In this document: positions 20,156 through 28,677 of the stretch, one piece after another
How positions within the stretch are numbered: position 1 is the first letter of the stretch
How the letters are laid out: each line of letters starts with the position of its first letter
Source of the DNA: Pseudomonas farsensis
GTDB taxonomy: Bacteria > Pseudomonadota > Gammaproteobacteria > Pseudomonadales > Pseudomonadaceae
Length of the DNA stretch: 64,000 nt
NCBI RefSeq assembly: GCF_014268805.2
Contig: NZ_JABWRF020000004.1
Coordinates: 434,001 to 498,000, forward strand
Direction: 5' to 3'
Program-made: the position numbers and the translations under genes
Notes under the pieces: generated by a model
What the model was told of the DNA's origin: nothing
Seen by the model: only the letters and a program-made list of their open reading frames with translations
The model's database searches: none

Positions 20156-21118
20156 TTACCCCGCCTGCCAGATCCCTTTGCCCGGCAGCCTTGCACGGTC
20201 GTGGGGCGCGCTGAAGTCCTGCAGCGGGCCCTTGGGCACGATCCCGTTCGGGTTGATGGTCTTGTGGCTCAGGTAATAGTGCTTCTGGATATGTTCCATG
20301 TTCACTGTACCCGCCACGCCCGGCCACTGATAAAGCTCGCGTAACCAGTTGGACAGGTTCGGGTAATCGCTCAGGCGGCGCAGGTTGCATTTGAAGTGGC
20401 CGTGGTAAACGGCGTCGAAGCGCACCAGGGTGGTGAACAGGCGCACATCGGCCTCGGTCAGGTATTCGCCGGCCAGGTAGCGTTTTTTGTCCAGCAACGC
20501 CTCCAGATGATCAAGCTCGTTGAACACCTCATCGAAAGCCGTCTCGTAGGCGTCTTGCGTGGTGGCGAAGCCTGCGCGGTATACGCCATTGTTGACGGCC
20601 GGGTAGATGCGTTCGTTGAGGGCGTCGACTGTGCTACGTAACGCTTGCGGGTAAAGGTCCAGCGTATTGCCCGTCAGCTCGTTGAACGCCGTGTTGAAGA
20701 TGCGGATGATCTCGGCAGACTCGTTGTTGACGATGCGCTTCTCTTTCTTGTCCCAGAGTACCGGCACGGTTACCCGGCCAGTGTACTGCGGGTCGTCCTG
20801 GGTATAGCGTTGGTGCATGTACTGCAAGGCGTCGAGAAGGTCACCGGTGGAGCCGTTTTGCTGATCGAACGTCCAGCCCTGCTCACCCATCAGCCAGCTC
20901 ACCACCGAGACATCGATCAGCGGCTCCAGGCCTTTGATGGCACGCAGTATGAGCGTGCGATGGGCCCAAGGGCACGCGAGGGATACGTACAAGTGGTAAC
21001 GGCCAGCCTCGGGCGTGGGAAGCGGGTTACGGCGCTGGGCATTCTCACGCTTGAAGGCGCCGTCCTTGCCGTTTTCATACCACTGGTCGTGCCAGCGGCC
21101 ATCGATCAAAAGGCCCAT
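20156..21118 (-). CDS. yqjG: Glutathionyl-hydroquinone reductase (YqjG/Xi-class GST)
   Basis: A 320-aa Xi-class glutathione transferase that reduces glutathionyl-hydroquinones to hydroquinones. The catalytic cysteine is Cys49 in SLACPWAHR, the class signature. Other typical blocks are MGLLIDGRWHDQWYE at the start, RVTVPVLWDKKEKRIVNNESAEI near 115-135 and TEADVRLFTTLVRFDAVYHGHFKCN near 220-245. It is monocistronic and convergent with cysG. Confidence 0.93.
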   Translation of the reverse strand: MGLLIDGRWHDQWYENGKDGAFKRENAQRRNPLPTPEAGRYHLYVSLACPWAHRTLILRAIKGLEPLIDVSVVSWLMGEQGWTFDQQNGSTGDLLDALQYMHQRYTQDDPQYTGRVTVPVLWDKKEKRIVNNESAEIIRIFNTAFNELTGNTLDLYPQALRSTVDALNERIYPAVNNGVYRAGFATTQDAYETAFDEVFNELDHLEALLDKKRYLAGEYLTEADVRLFTTLVRFDAVYHGHFKCNLRRLSDYPNLSNWLRELYQWPGVAGTVNMEHIQKHYYLSHKTINPNGIVPKGPLQDFSAPHDRARLPGKGIWQAG

Positions 21119-21215
21119 GATGCAGCTCCTCGGAACAAAGTTGTTTGTCGTTGGAGCTCAGTCTAGAGAAAATCGTTCGAATAAATAGCGCAAAGACTGG
21201 GGTGGTTTAATCGGG

Positions 21216-22217
21216 TTATTCGATGTTTGTGCGGGCCGCCCAGTAGCCTCGCGCCGTGCTAAACGCTTGTTCGCGGCCTTGGCCAAGGCCGCGCAACGCC
21301 AGGGCCATAGTCGCAACCACAGCCATTTCGCCGTAGCTGTCTTCAGCTTCACCGCGCCATACCGCCAGCAAGTGCTCGGGTTGCAAGCTGGCAGGCTTCA
21401 CATGACGTTGGGCGCTCAGTGCTGGCCATTCTTCGTCCCACGCCTCGGCGTTGGAGGTGCCGTACAGGTGGCTGATGACGTCCGGGTTCACCTCGATTTC
21501 GCCGCCATCGCCTTTGATCACCAGCGAGTGGTCGCCCAGCAGCCGACTCGCTTCGCGGTGCACTGCCTGGTAGCCGGGGTGGAAGATGCTCTGCAGGCCG
21601 CAGCGCGCCGCCAGCGGGTTGAGCACCCGGGCGAGGGAATGAATAGGCGAGCGCAGGCCCAAGGTATTGCGCAGGTCGATCATCCGCTGCAATTGTGGCG
21701 CCCAGTCCTGCAGGGGGAAGAACGCCAGTTGGCCCTTGTCCAGCGTTTGCGCAACGCCAGCCCAGTCGCGGCACAGTGGGATATCCAGCAGGCCCAGCAG
21801 TTGCTCGGTATACAGCCGCCCGGCGGTGTGAGCGCCGCCACCGTGCATCAGGATGCGCACGCCATTGGCGGCCAGGCATTTGGCGGCGAGCAAGTACCAC
21901 GGCAAATGGCGTTTTTTGCCCGCATAGCTCGGCCAGTCGAGGTCGACGCTGATGTTCGGGGCCTGCAACTGCGCGCGCAGCGCTTCGGTGAAGCCGGCAA
22001 GCTCCTCGGCGCTTTCTTCCTTGTGCCGCAGCAGCATCAGGAAGGCACCCAATTGGGTGTCCTCGACCTTGCCTTCAAGCAACAGGGTCATGGCGGCACG
22101 CGCCTCTTCACGGCTGAGGCCGCGCGCGCCGCGCTTGCCCTTGCCGAGAATGCGCACAAATTCAGCAAAAGGGTGTTCGGCTGGGGTTTCCAGGGTCAGC
22201 GGGTGTGGTTCGGTCAT
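21216..22217 (-). CDS. ybiB: YbiB/TrpD2-type anthranilate-phosphoribosyltransferase-like protein
   Basis: A 333-aa member of the anthranilate phosphoribosyltransferase fold family. The helical N-terminal domain has LSREEARAAMTLLLEGKVEDTQ-like sequence near 35-55, and the catalytic-domain loop is LMHGGGAHTAGRLYTEQLL near 125-145. E. coli YbiB (TrpD2) binds nucleic acid and is linked to SOS and does not make tryptophan; the same is inferred here. The ATG at 22217 overlaps the tusE stop by four bases, so it is the last gene of the tusDCBE operon. Confidence 0.85.
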   Translation of the reverse strand: MTEPHPLTLETPAEHPFAEFVRILGKGKRGARGLSREEARAAMTLLLEGKVEDTQLGAFLMLLRHKEESAEELAGFTEALRAQLQAPNISVDLDWPSYAGKKRHLPWYLLAAKCLAANGVRILMHGGGAHTAGRLYTEQLLGLLDIPLCRDWAGVAQTLDKGQLAFFPLQDWAPQLQRMIDLRNTLGLRSPIHSLARVLNPLAARCGLQSIFHPGYQAVHREASRLLGDHSLVIKGDGGEIEVNPDVISHLYGTSNAEAWDEEWPALSAQRHVKPASLQPEHLLAVWRGEAEDSYGEMAVVATMALALRGLGQGREQAFSTARGYWAARTNIE

Positions 22218-22549
22218 ATGCAATTGGTCGGCTTGGGCAGGCCCGCCAGCTTGGCGGCAAGTTTGGCGGGGGTGCCGTTGAACAGGCGGTTCAGGTGCGG
22301 GCTGTTGCCCTTGTCGGCGCCCAGCTTGAGCGCTGTGTACTTGATCAGTGGGCGCGTGGCTGGCGACAGCTGGTATTGGGCGTAGAACTCGCGCAGCACG
22401 TTGAGAATTTCCCAATGCTCGTCGGTCAGGCTGATCTGCTCCTGCGCGGCCAGTGCTTGCGCGGCTTCGGGCGACCAGTCTTGCAGGTCGAGCAGAAAAC
22501 CGTCTTTGTCCAGGGCGATGGTGCGATCGCCGACCGTCAGGGTACTCAT
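22214..22549 (-). CDS. tusE: Sulfur relay protein TusE (DsrC family)
   Basis: A 111-aa DsrC-family sulfur acceptor that passes persulfide from TusBCD to MnmA. The conserved penultimate cysteine is present at the C-terminus (PKPTNCI, Cys110), the residue that carries the sulfur. The helical block LTDEHWEILNVLREFYAQYQ near 40-60 is typical. It overlaps both neighbours (tusB and ybiB), consistent with a tightly coupled operon. Confidence 0.94.
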   Translation of the reverse strand: MSTLTVGDRTIALDKDGFLLDLQDWSPEAAQALAAQEQISLTDEHWEILNVLREFYAQYQLSPATRPLIKYTALKLGADKGNSPHLNRLFNGTPAKLAAKLAGLPKPTNCI

Positions 22550-22842
22550 AGCCAGCTGTTGACCTTGTCATAGTGCAGTGAGAGTTCAACGAACGCGGGG
22601 TAGTCCACCGCGATAACCTGCGTGCCGTCGAGGGCGCGGGCTTGCAGGTCTTCAGCGAGGGCGAAGAGGCGCGGGCCAAGGTTGGCGGCCTGGAGCATCT
22701 GTAGCGGCTCGCTGCCAGCCTTGAGTGCGTAGGTGGCATCGCCACATAGCAGCAGGCCGTCGTCGGCACCGAGCAGGCGCAGGCAACTGGCCAGGCGCTG
22801 GTCACCGAAGGGCGAATGGGCGATTACATGCAAGGTCGTCAT
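22546..22842 (-). CDS. tusB: Sulfur relay protein TusB
   Basis: A 98-aa DsrH/TusB-fold subunit of the TusBCD heterohexamer. The start MTTLHVIAHSPF and the strand-helix pattern LLLCGDATYALKAG fit the family, and the C-terminus YDKVNSWL is the usual TusB ending (W near the end). It shares its first base with the last base of tusC. The name also rests on its place between tusC and tusE. Confidence 0.9.
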   Translation of the reverse strand: MTTLHVIAHSPFGDQRLASCLRLLGADDGLLLCGDATYALKAGSEPLQMLQAANLGPRLFALAEDLQARALDGTQVIAVDYPAFVELSLHYDKVNSWL

Positions 22843-23201
22843 CAGAGCGTTACCACTTGGTCAAAACGGGCAATCAGCGCCTTCAACGCTGCATCGTCGA
22901 GTACCTGCACTGGCAGGTTCAGCGCTTCATCTGCAAGGCCGCGCCGGGCCAGGCTGTGGGCGCAGGCAAACAGCTCTTCTACGCCAAACATCGGCAGTGC
23001 CTGCAGGTTGGCGGCAAGGTTCTTCTGCTGGAGGGCATCGGGCTGCTGCGCTGCGGCCAGCTGGAATACCCCGTCATCGAGAAACAACATGCCCAGCGGC
23101 AGATCGAACGCACCACCGGCCAGCGCAACATCCAGCGCTTCGCGTGCACAAGGCCCGCTCCACGGCGCCTGGCGGCTGATGATCAATAAAGATTTGGCCA
23201 T
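22842..23201 (-). CDS. tusC: Sulfur relay protein TusC
   Basis: A 119-aa DsrF/TusC subunit. The start MAKSLLIISRQAPWSG at 23201 is the family N-terminus. Other features are ALDVALAGGAFDLPLGMLFLDDGV near 24-48 and KNLAANLQALPMFGVEELFACAHSL-type sequence near 62-86. TusC lacks the catalytic cysteine of TusD and is structural in the hexamer. It begins just after tusD, in the order D-C-B-E. Confidence 0.92.
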   Translation of the reverse strand: MAKSLLIISRQAPWSGPCAREALDVALAGGAFDLPLGMLFLDDGVFQLAAAQQPDALQQKNLAANLQALPMFGVEELFACAHSLARRGLADEALNLPVQVLDDAALKALIARFDQVVTL

Positions 23202-23202
23202 T

Positions 23203-23595
23203 TCAATCGCCTCCAAAGCAGACCAGGCGGTCGGCCAGCTGCGCGGCTTCGTGCAACTGGCCAAGCCCGGAGAGCTCCCATGGTGCCGGCAGGTTCACGG
23301 CTGGGCGCTGATAGCGGTTGGCTTCGGTGTCATCCAGCACGCCACGGCGCAGCGCGGCGGCAATGCACACTACGGCGTCCAGGCTGTGCTCGGTGATAAA
23401 GGTGCGCCATTGCGCAGCCACGTCCAGTTCGTCCTGTGGCGCAACAATATTGGCCGACGCACTGTGCACGCCGTCCTGATAGAAAAACAGCCGGGCAATG
23501 TCATGCCCGCTGGCCAGCACCGCCTCGGCAAAGCGCAGCGCGCGGCGTGAGGAGGGCGCATGGGCAGGAGAAAAGACCGCAATGGCGAATTTCAT
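23203..23595 (-). CDS. tusD: Sulfurtransferase TusD
   Basis: A 130-aa DsrE-like subunit that accepts persulfide sulfur from TusA on a conserved cysteine, probably the one in DAVVCIAAALRRGV near residue 81. The start MKFAIAVFSPAH at 23595 gives the family N-terminus; the 13 residues upstream in frame do not fit. It is the first gene of the tusDCB-tusE-ybiB operon, whose sulfur goes to MnmA (1371-2495). Confidence 0.92.
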   Translation of the reverse strand: MKFAIAVFSPAHAPSSRRALRFAEAVLASGHDIARLFFYQDGVHSASANIVAPQDELDVAAQWRTFITEHSLDAVVCIAAALRRGVLDDTEANRYQRPAVNLPAPWELSGLGQLHEAAQLADRLVCFGGD

Positions 23596-23635
23596 GGAAA
23601 ACCCGTGCAAAAGATTAACGCCATGATAAAGCAAA

Positions 23636-23661
23636 AAGCCCGCGCTGGTGGGCGCGGGCTC
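23636..23661 (-). terminator. Terminator of the nucleobase permease gene
   Basis: AGCCCGCG paired with CGCGGGCT has a short loop at 23637-23660. On the minus strand it is followed by TTTTTGCTTTAT, just past the permease stop at 23684. Confidence 0.8.
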
Positions 23662-23683
23662 GTGGGTAAAGCGGCCGCGCAGC

Positions 23684-25063
23684 TCAGGCCTTGGCCTTGC
23701 TCTCGGGCAGGAACCAGTTCAACAGCAGCGCACAGAGCCCGCCGGTGGCAACCCCGGACTCCAGCACGTTGCGCACCGCAGCCGGCATGTGCGCCAGAAA
23801 CTCCGGTACCTGCGCAACACCCAGGCCCAAGGCCAGGGAAACCGAAATGATCAGCAAGGCGCGACGGTCCAGCCGGGTGCTGGCCAAGATATTGATGCCC
23901 GACGCTGCCACCGCACCAAACATCACCATCGCCGCGCCCCCCAGCACCGGCTCAGGCACCGCCTGAATAACCCCGGCCACACTTGGGAACAGGCCCAGCA
24001 GTACCAGCATCAGGGCGATCCAGATACCGATATGGCGGCTGGCGATACCGGTCAGCTGAATAACGCCGTTGTTCTGCGCAAAGATCGAGCTGGGGAAGGT
24101 GTTGAACAGCCCTGCCAGGAGCGAATTCGCGCCATTCACCAGCACGCCGCCCTTGATGCGCTGCATCCACACCGGCCCTTCGACAGGCTGGCGCGAGACT
24201 TTACTGGTGGCAGTCACGTCACCGATGGCTTCGAGCGCAGTCACCAGGTAGATCACCAGCATCGGAATAAACAGCGCCCATGAGAACCCGAGCCCGAAGT
24301 GCAGCGGCGTCGGCACCTGGAACAATGCGGCCTGGTGCATGCCGGTAAAGTCCAGGCGGCCCAGGTAACCGGCCAGCGCGTAGCCCACAGCCAAGGCAAT
24401 AACGATGGCGCAACTGCGCATCCACACCACCGGGATACGGTTCAGAATTACGATGATGGCCAGCACCACGCCCGACAGTAGCAGGTTTTCGCCGTTGGCA
24501 AAGGTGCCGTCTTTCATCGCGCCAAAGCCACCGCCCATGCTGATCAGGCCGACTTTGATGAGGGTCAGGCCGATCATCAGCACCACGATGCCGGTCACCA
24601 GCGGGGTGATCAGGCGCTTGACGAAGGGCAGGATGCGCGACACGCCCATCTCCACAAAGGAGCCGGCAATCACTACACCGAAAATCGCCGCCATCACCCC
24701 TTCGACTGGCGTGCCTTGCTGCACCATCAGTGCGCCACCTGCAATCAACGGCCCTACGAAGTTGAAGCTGGTGCCTTGCACGATCAACAGCCCGGCACCA
24801 AACGGCCCAAAGCGCTTGCACTGCACAAAGGTGGCGATACCAGAGATTACCAACGACATCGACACGATCAGGTTGGTGTCCCGCGCCGATACGCCAAGCG
24901 CTTGGCAAATCAGCAGCCCTGGGGTCACGATCGGCACAATAATCGCCAGCAGGTGCTGCAGGGCGGCGAGCAGGCCAATCAGTGGGCGCGGTTTGTCCTC
25001 CAGGCCCAGCACCAGTTCATTGGCAGGTGCTGCCGCATCTGGCTGGTGTTCGTTTGCACTCAT
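23684..25063 (-). CDS. NCS2-family nucleobase (uracil/xanthine) permease
   Basis: A 459-aa, roughly 12-14-helix inner-membrane permease of the nucleobase:cation symporter-2 family. Conserved pieces are GLLAALQHLLAIIVPIVTP near 30-48 (QH motif), GTSFNFVGPL near 95, VTALEAIGDVTATSK near 262-276 (substrate-binding acidic residue and GD), and NGANSLLAGLFNTFPSSIFAQNNGV-type sequence near 297-322. The TM8 signature and the N-N-G-V segment favour the xanthine/uric-acid subgroup over UraA, but the base specificity is uncertain. It is a single gene with its own terminator. Confidence 0.88.
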   Translation of the reverse strand: MSANEHQPDAAAPANELVLGLEDKPRPLIGLLAALQHLLAIIVPIVTPGLLICQALGVSARDTNLIVSMSLVISGIATFVQCKRFGPFGAGLLIVQGTSFNFVGPLIAGGALMVQQGTPVEGVMAAIFGVVIAGSFVEMGVSRILPFVKRLITPLVTGIVVLMIGLTLIKVGLISMGGGFGAMKDGTFANGENLLLSGVVLAIIVILNRIPVVWMRSCAIVIALAVGYALAGYLGRLDFTGMHQAALFQVPTPLHFGLGFSWALFIPMLVIYLVTALEAIGDVTATSKVSRQPVEGPVWMQRIKGGVLVNGANSLLAGLFNTFPSSIFAQNNGVIQLTGIASRHIGIWIALMLVLLGLFPSVAGVIQAVPEPVLGGAAMVMFGAVAASGINILASTRLDRRALLIISVSLALGLGVAQVPEFLAHMPAAVRNVLESGVATGGLCALLLNWFLPESKAKA

Positions 25064-25212
25064 GGAAAATGCTGCCCCGGCAGAAAAAAGGAGCGCATTC
25101 TACGGGCTGGAACAGCGTTGGGGTAGGGGCAAACATCAAGCCCGGGTGTATCGCATATAACCTGACTTTATGGTCAGTTGTTGTGCCCGCTCTGCGGCTA
25201 TCTCCGAGCCAC

Positions 25213-25240
25213 GAAAAAGCCCGCCGAAGCGGGCTTTTTG
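25213..25240. terminator. Terminator after the yccA-like gene
   Basis: AAAAAGCCCGC-CGAA-GCGGGCTTTTT (25214-25239) is symmetrical, so it can work on both strands. It ends the YccA-like gene, whose stop is at 25262. Confidence 0.88.
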
Positions 25241-25261
25241 CTGGGGTGCGAAGTGTTTGAA

Positions 25262-25933
25262 TCAGTCGTCGCGGCCCATGATGCCGAACAGCTGCAGCAG
25301 GCTGACAAACAGGTTGTAGATCGATACATACAGGCTGATGGTCGCCATGATGTAGTTACGCTCACCGCCCTGGATGATGGCGCTGGTCTGGAACAGGATG
25401 CACACCGACGAGAACAGCACGAAGCCTGCGCTGATCGCCAGTTGCAGGCCGCTGATCTGGAAGAAGAAGCTGGCAACCACGGCGCCCAGCAGCACGAAGA
25501 AGCCTGCGGTGATGAAGCCGCTGAGGAAGCTCATGTCCTTGCGGGTGATCAGCACATAGGCGGACAGGCCACCGAATACCAGTGCGGTCATGGCAAACGC
25601 CGAGCTGACCACTTCAGCGCCACCGGCCATGCCGAGGTAGCGGTTGAGGATCGGGCCGAGGATGAAGCCCATGAAACCGGTCAGGGCGAAGGTGGAAACC
25701 AGGCCCCACGCCGAGTTACGCAGTTTGGAGGTGAGGAAGAACAGGCCGTAGAAGCCGATCAGCACCACGAAAATGTTGGGGTAGCCGACGCGCATCTGCT
25801 GGGCGATGAACGCCATGACGCCGCTGAAGGCAAGGGTGAGTGCCAGCAGGCTGTACGTGTTGCGCAGGACCTTGCTGATCTCCTGCTGCTCGACCTGTTG
25901 GCCCTGGTGGAGGGTGTAATCCTGTTCGCGCAT
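25262..25933 (-). CDS. yccA: Bax inhibitor-1/YccA family membrane protein
   Basis: A 223-aa integral membrane protein with about seven helices (for example LLALTLAFSGVMAFIA, NIFVVLIGFYGLFFL, LVSTFALTGFMGFILGPIL). The N-terminal tail EQQEISKVLRNTYSLL matches YccA, which in E. coli is a substrate and modulator of the FtsH protease. The C-terminal helix ends YVSIYNLFVSLLQLFGIMGRDD, typical of the family. The start MREQDY at 25933 is preferred because it gives the standard length. This is the last core gene before the tRNA-Ser island junction. Confidence 0.92.
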   Translation of the reverse strand: MREQDYTLHQGQQVEQQEISKVLRNTYSLLALTLAFSGVMAFIAQQMRVGYPNIFVVLIGFYGLFFLTSKLRNSAWGLVSTFALTGFMGFILGPILNRYLGMAGGAEVVSSAFAMTALVFGGLSAYVLITRKDMSFLSGFITAGFFVLLGAVVASFFFQISGLQLAISAGFVLFSSVCILFQTSAIIQGGERNYIMATISLYVSIYNLFVSLLQLFGIMGRDD

Positions 25934-26081
25934 GGCGACACTCCTTAGACGGTTGAACCGGGGCGAACCCACGGCATTGGAACGTAAGTGGCTCGAAGCA
26001 TACCAGAGCTGCTGCAAGCCGCGACACAGAGAGTTTGACAGCTTGTTTCATTGCGGTATTATTGCCGCCGCAAAACCTGCT

Positions 26082-26169
26082 GGAAGCGTGGCCGAGTGGT
26101 TTAAGGCAACGGTCTTGAAAACCGTCGATGGGCAACTATCCTAGAGTTCGAATCTCTACGCTTCCGCCA
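26082..26169 (+). tRNA. tRNA-Ser(TGA)
   Basis: An 88-nt class II tRNA with encoded CCA. Acceptor GGAAGCG pairs with CGCTTCC, followed by G and CCA. The anticodon stem-loop CGGTC-TTGAAAA-CCG carries TGA. There is a long variable arm (CGATGGGCAACTATCC) and the T-loop GTTCGAATC. tRNA-Ser genes are common integration sites, and a recombinase stub lies 110 bp downstream. Confidence 0.97.
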
Positions 26170-26174
26170 TATTC

Positions 26175-26198
26175 AAGCCCTGATTATTCAGGGCTTTT
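26175..26198 (+). terminator. tRNA-Ser terminator
   Basis: A perfect 9-bp stem, AAGCCCTGA paired with TCAGGGCTT, has a TTAT loop (26175-26196) and is followed by TTCG and further on TTTTT. It lies 5 bp after the tRNA. Confidence 0.85.
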
Positions 26199-26278
26199 CG
26201 CGTTTTTGGGGCATAGAAAAACCAGCCGGGGGAACACCCTTGGTGGTGGTTTATTTTGGAAGCGCTTCCGAAACTTCG

Positions 26279-26705
26279 CTACTTGGTGGGTTTCGCCAAG
26301 GCTCCAACTCGGCGATAGACTCGCTCGGTAATGTCGCCCTTTGTGTGGCCCAGTAGTAGGCTGGCTTGGTCGATATCGGTGATCTCCGAGGCCGCTTTCG
26401 GGCGAATGTCGCGGAACTGGAACTGACTGATTCGGCTTGCCAGAACCTGGTCACCCGCGGCGACTGCTTCCTTAACCGCCTCTTCCCTGGCGTCGTCCCA
26501 GCGATGGCGAAGCATAGGCGCCGTGACCCGTTTCCCGTTATCGGTCAGCAGCAGGTACGGCGAGCCATGCGGAGCGTTGCGCTCTAGAATCTTCCTGAGC
26601 AGGGCGCCCAGGCCGCTCTCCACTCCATCGACTTCAAGCATGATCCGCAGCTTCTTGTTGGTCTTCTTCTGCTTCACCCCGAGGGCCTTGCCCTCAATGT
26701 CATCC
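26279..26705 (-). pseudogene. Tyrosine recombinase (island/phage integrase), C-terminal fragment
   Basis: About 141 codons of the C-terminal catalytic half of a tyrosine recombinase remain. The second active-site arginine region is seen as FRDIRPKAASEI, and the His-Tyr end as LLLGHTKGDITERVYRR, followed by the common tail VGALAKPTK. The N-terminal core-binding domain and the first catalytic arginine are absent because reading upstream runs straight into the left inverted repeat of the IS66 element at 26706. The fragment faces the tRNA-Ser gene at 26082-26169, the expected position for an island integrase beside its attachment site. It is almost certainly inactive. Where the missing half went is not visible in this window. 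Confidence 0.88.
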
Positions 26706-26805
26706 GTAAGCGTCCGGCGAACTCACCTTCCGAACTCCAGCTTTAAGGGCGATGGTATCCGCGTGTTTTTAAGCGGACGCGATCGCCCTTATCGCCAGGA
26801 TTAGC

Positions 26806-27126
26806 ATGCGCCAACGAAGCTCTTATCCGAAACCGTTCAAAGCCCAGGTCGTTCAGGAATGCCTGCAACCTGGCGCATTCATTTCCAGTGTCGCCATCAG
26901 CCACGGCATCAATGCCAACGTCATCCGCAAATGGATGCCGCTCTATCGAGACCAGCCCGCAGCGACTTCACTACCGGCATTCGTCCCGCTAAAAGCCGTA
27001 CCTAAACGGCCAGCCGAAGCGTCAGTGATCATCGAGTTGCCCATGGCCGGCCAAGTGATCACGGTGAAATGGCCAACCTCAGATCCCGAGGGCTGTGCAC
27101 AATTTATCCGGGCTGTCGCTCAATGA
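26806..27126 (+). CDS. tnpA: IS66-family accessory protein TnpA
   Basis: A 106-aa first accessory protein of IS66. The N-terminal helix-turn-helix (about 8-50) reads YPKPFKAQVVQECLQPGAF followed by SSVAISHGINANVIRKWMP, the pattern of transposase-8/IS66 OrfA proteins. The C-terminal part is a short beta-rich tail. It overlaps tnpB (ATGA) and appears intact. Its exact role in transposition is not settled for the family. Confidence 0.88.
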   Translation: MRQRSSYPKPFKAQVVQECLQPGAFISSVAISHGINANVIRKWMPLYRDQPAATSLPAFVPLKAVPKRPAEASVIIELPMAGQVITVKWPTSDPEGCAQFIRAVAQ

Positions 27127-27458
27127 TCCGCATCGATGCAATCTGGCTGACCACCGAGCCGAGGGATATGCGCGCCGGCACCGAAACCGCATTAGCCCGG
27201 GTGATAGCAGTGTTCGGTGCGGCGAAGCCGCACTGCGCTTATCTGTTCGCCAACCGCCGGGCTAACCGGATGAAAGTGCTGGTGCACGATGGCGTGGGCG
27301 TCTGGCTTGCCACACGGCGACTGAACCAAGGCAAGTTTCACTGACCCGGTATTCGCCATGGCTGTGAGATCGAACTCGACAGCGAACAACTCCAGGCGTT
27401 GGTACTGGGTTTGCCGTGGCAGCGAGTCGGTGCGGGTGGCGTGATCAGCATACTGTAA
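27123..27458 (+). pseudogene. tnpB: IS66-family TnpB with an in-frame stop
   Basis: The frame MIRIDAIWLTTEPRDMRAGT is the start of the IS66 TnpB (Orf2) protein, normally about 110-115 aa. After LNQGKFH, a TGA at 27342-27344 stands where relatives have a tryptophan codon. The same frame then continues with family-like sequence (CEIELDSEQLQALVLGLPW) to a TAA at 27456-27458. A single G-to-A change (TGG to TGA) explains it. The gene is therefore a nonsense pseudogene of 111 codons. Confidence 0.85.
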
Positions 27459-27521
27459 TCGCCGGCCATTTGACCGGTCTGCTTGCCGTCGCTTCGGGCC
27501 TGCTCTGGCACAATCGGCGGC

Positions 27522-28640
27522 ATGACTTCCTCACCCAACCTCGACCAGATGACCCCGGACCAGCTTGGTGCCTTGGCGGCACAGGCGTTGCAATTGCAGT
27601 CACAGGTCGAGGCGGTGAGCAGGAAGATCCAGAACGATGAAATCCTCATCGAACAGTTCAAGTTTGAAATCGCCTTGCTCAAACGCCAAAAGTTTGCCGA
27701 TCACTTGCCGCTGTACCGGCAGGCGAAAATTTTTGGTCGCGCCGGGCTGGCAATCGCTCGCTCAACCTTGGCCCAGTGGGTCGGACAAACCGGTGTGCGG
27801 CTCCAGCCGCTTGTCGATGCACTGCGTGAAGCCGTGCTGAACCGAGGTGTGATTCACGCTGATGAAACACCGGTGCAAATGCTTGCGCCGGGTGAGAAGA
27901 AAACCCACCGAGCCTATGTATGGGCCTACAGCACGACGCCGTTTTCGGCGCTCAAAGCTGTGGTTTACGATTTCAGCCCAAGCCGTGCAGGCGAACATGC
28001 GCGCAACTTCCTGGGCGACTGGAGCGGCAAGTTGGTCTGCGATGACTTCGCTGGCTACAAAGCAGGTTTTGAGCAAGGCATCACTGAAATCGGCTGCATG
28101 GCCCACGCCCGTCGCAAGTTTTTCGATCTGCATGTGGCGAACAAAAGTCAGTTGGCCGAACAAGCGCTGCACTCGATCAGCGGCTTATACGAAGTCGAAC
28201 GCCAAACGCGGGACATGAGTAATGAAGATCGTTGGCGAGAACGTCAGGAAATGGCGGTACCGATCCTCAAAAAACTGCATGACTGGATGTTGGCTCAACG
28301 CGGCCTGGTGCCCAACGGATCAGCCACGGCCAAAGCCCTCGACTACAGCCTGAAACGCTGGGTAGCGCTGACGCGCTACCTGGACGATGGAGCTGTGCCG
28401 ATCGATAACAATCAGGTCGAGAACCAGATACGGCCATGGGCACTCGGGCGCTCGAACTGGCTGTTTGCCGGGTCGCTGCGCAGTGGTAAACGGCCGGCTG
28501 CCATCATGAGCTTGATCCAGTCGGCGCGTATGAATGGGCATGATCCGTATGCCTATCTCAAAGATGTGCTGACGCGGTTGCCGACGCAGCGGGCCAGTGA
28601 AAGCGGGCAACTACTGCCGCATCAGTGGGTACTGGCCTGA
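27522..28640 (+). pseudogene. tnpC: IS66-family transposase TnpC, internally deleted
   Basis: The frame is open for 372 aa from MTSSPNLDQMTPDQ, while intact IS66 transposases are about 510 aa. The N-terminal leucine-rich coiled coil reads ALLKRQKFA at residues 51-59 and is fused directly to DHLPLYRQ at 60-67. The zinc-finger and linker region normally between these two blocks, roughly 130-140 residues, is missing in frame. The DDE triad is intact: D114 in IHADETP, D174 or D175 in LVCDDFAGYK, and E299 in DNNQVEN. Loss of the DNA-binding zinc region makes activity unlikely. The C-terminus RLPTQ..LLPHQW is typical. Confidence 0.88.
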
Positions 28641-28677
28641 CTTACGCAAGGTGAGTTGGGCGGACGCTTACGATCGA

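Larger units (their letters stand above)
26706..28671 (+). mobile_element. Defective IS66-family insertion sequence
   Basis: A 1966-bp element bounded by 24-bp inverted repeats that match at 22 positions: GTAAGCGTCCGGCGAACTCA.. at 26706-26729 and its inverted partner at 28648-28671, both starting GTAAGCG as in IS66. It holds the three-gene set tnpA-tnpB-tnpC, with tnpA and tnpB overlapping by four bases. Intact relatives are about 2.4-2.5 kb. The deficit is explained by an internal deletion in tnpC. The 8 bases just outside the two ends (TGTCATCC and GATCGATT) differ, so there is no target duplication; the flanks were probably joined by deletion or by recombination between copies. Confidence 0.93.
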
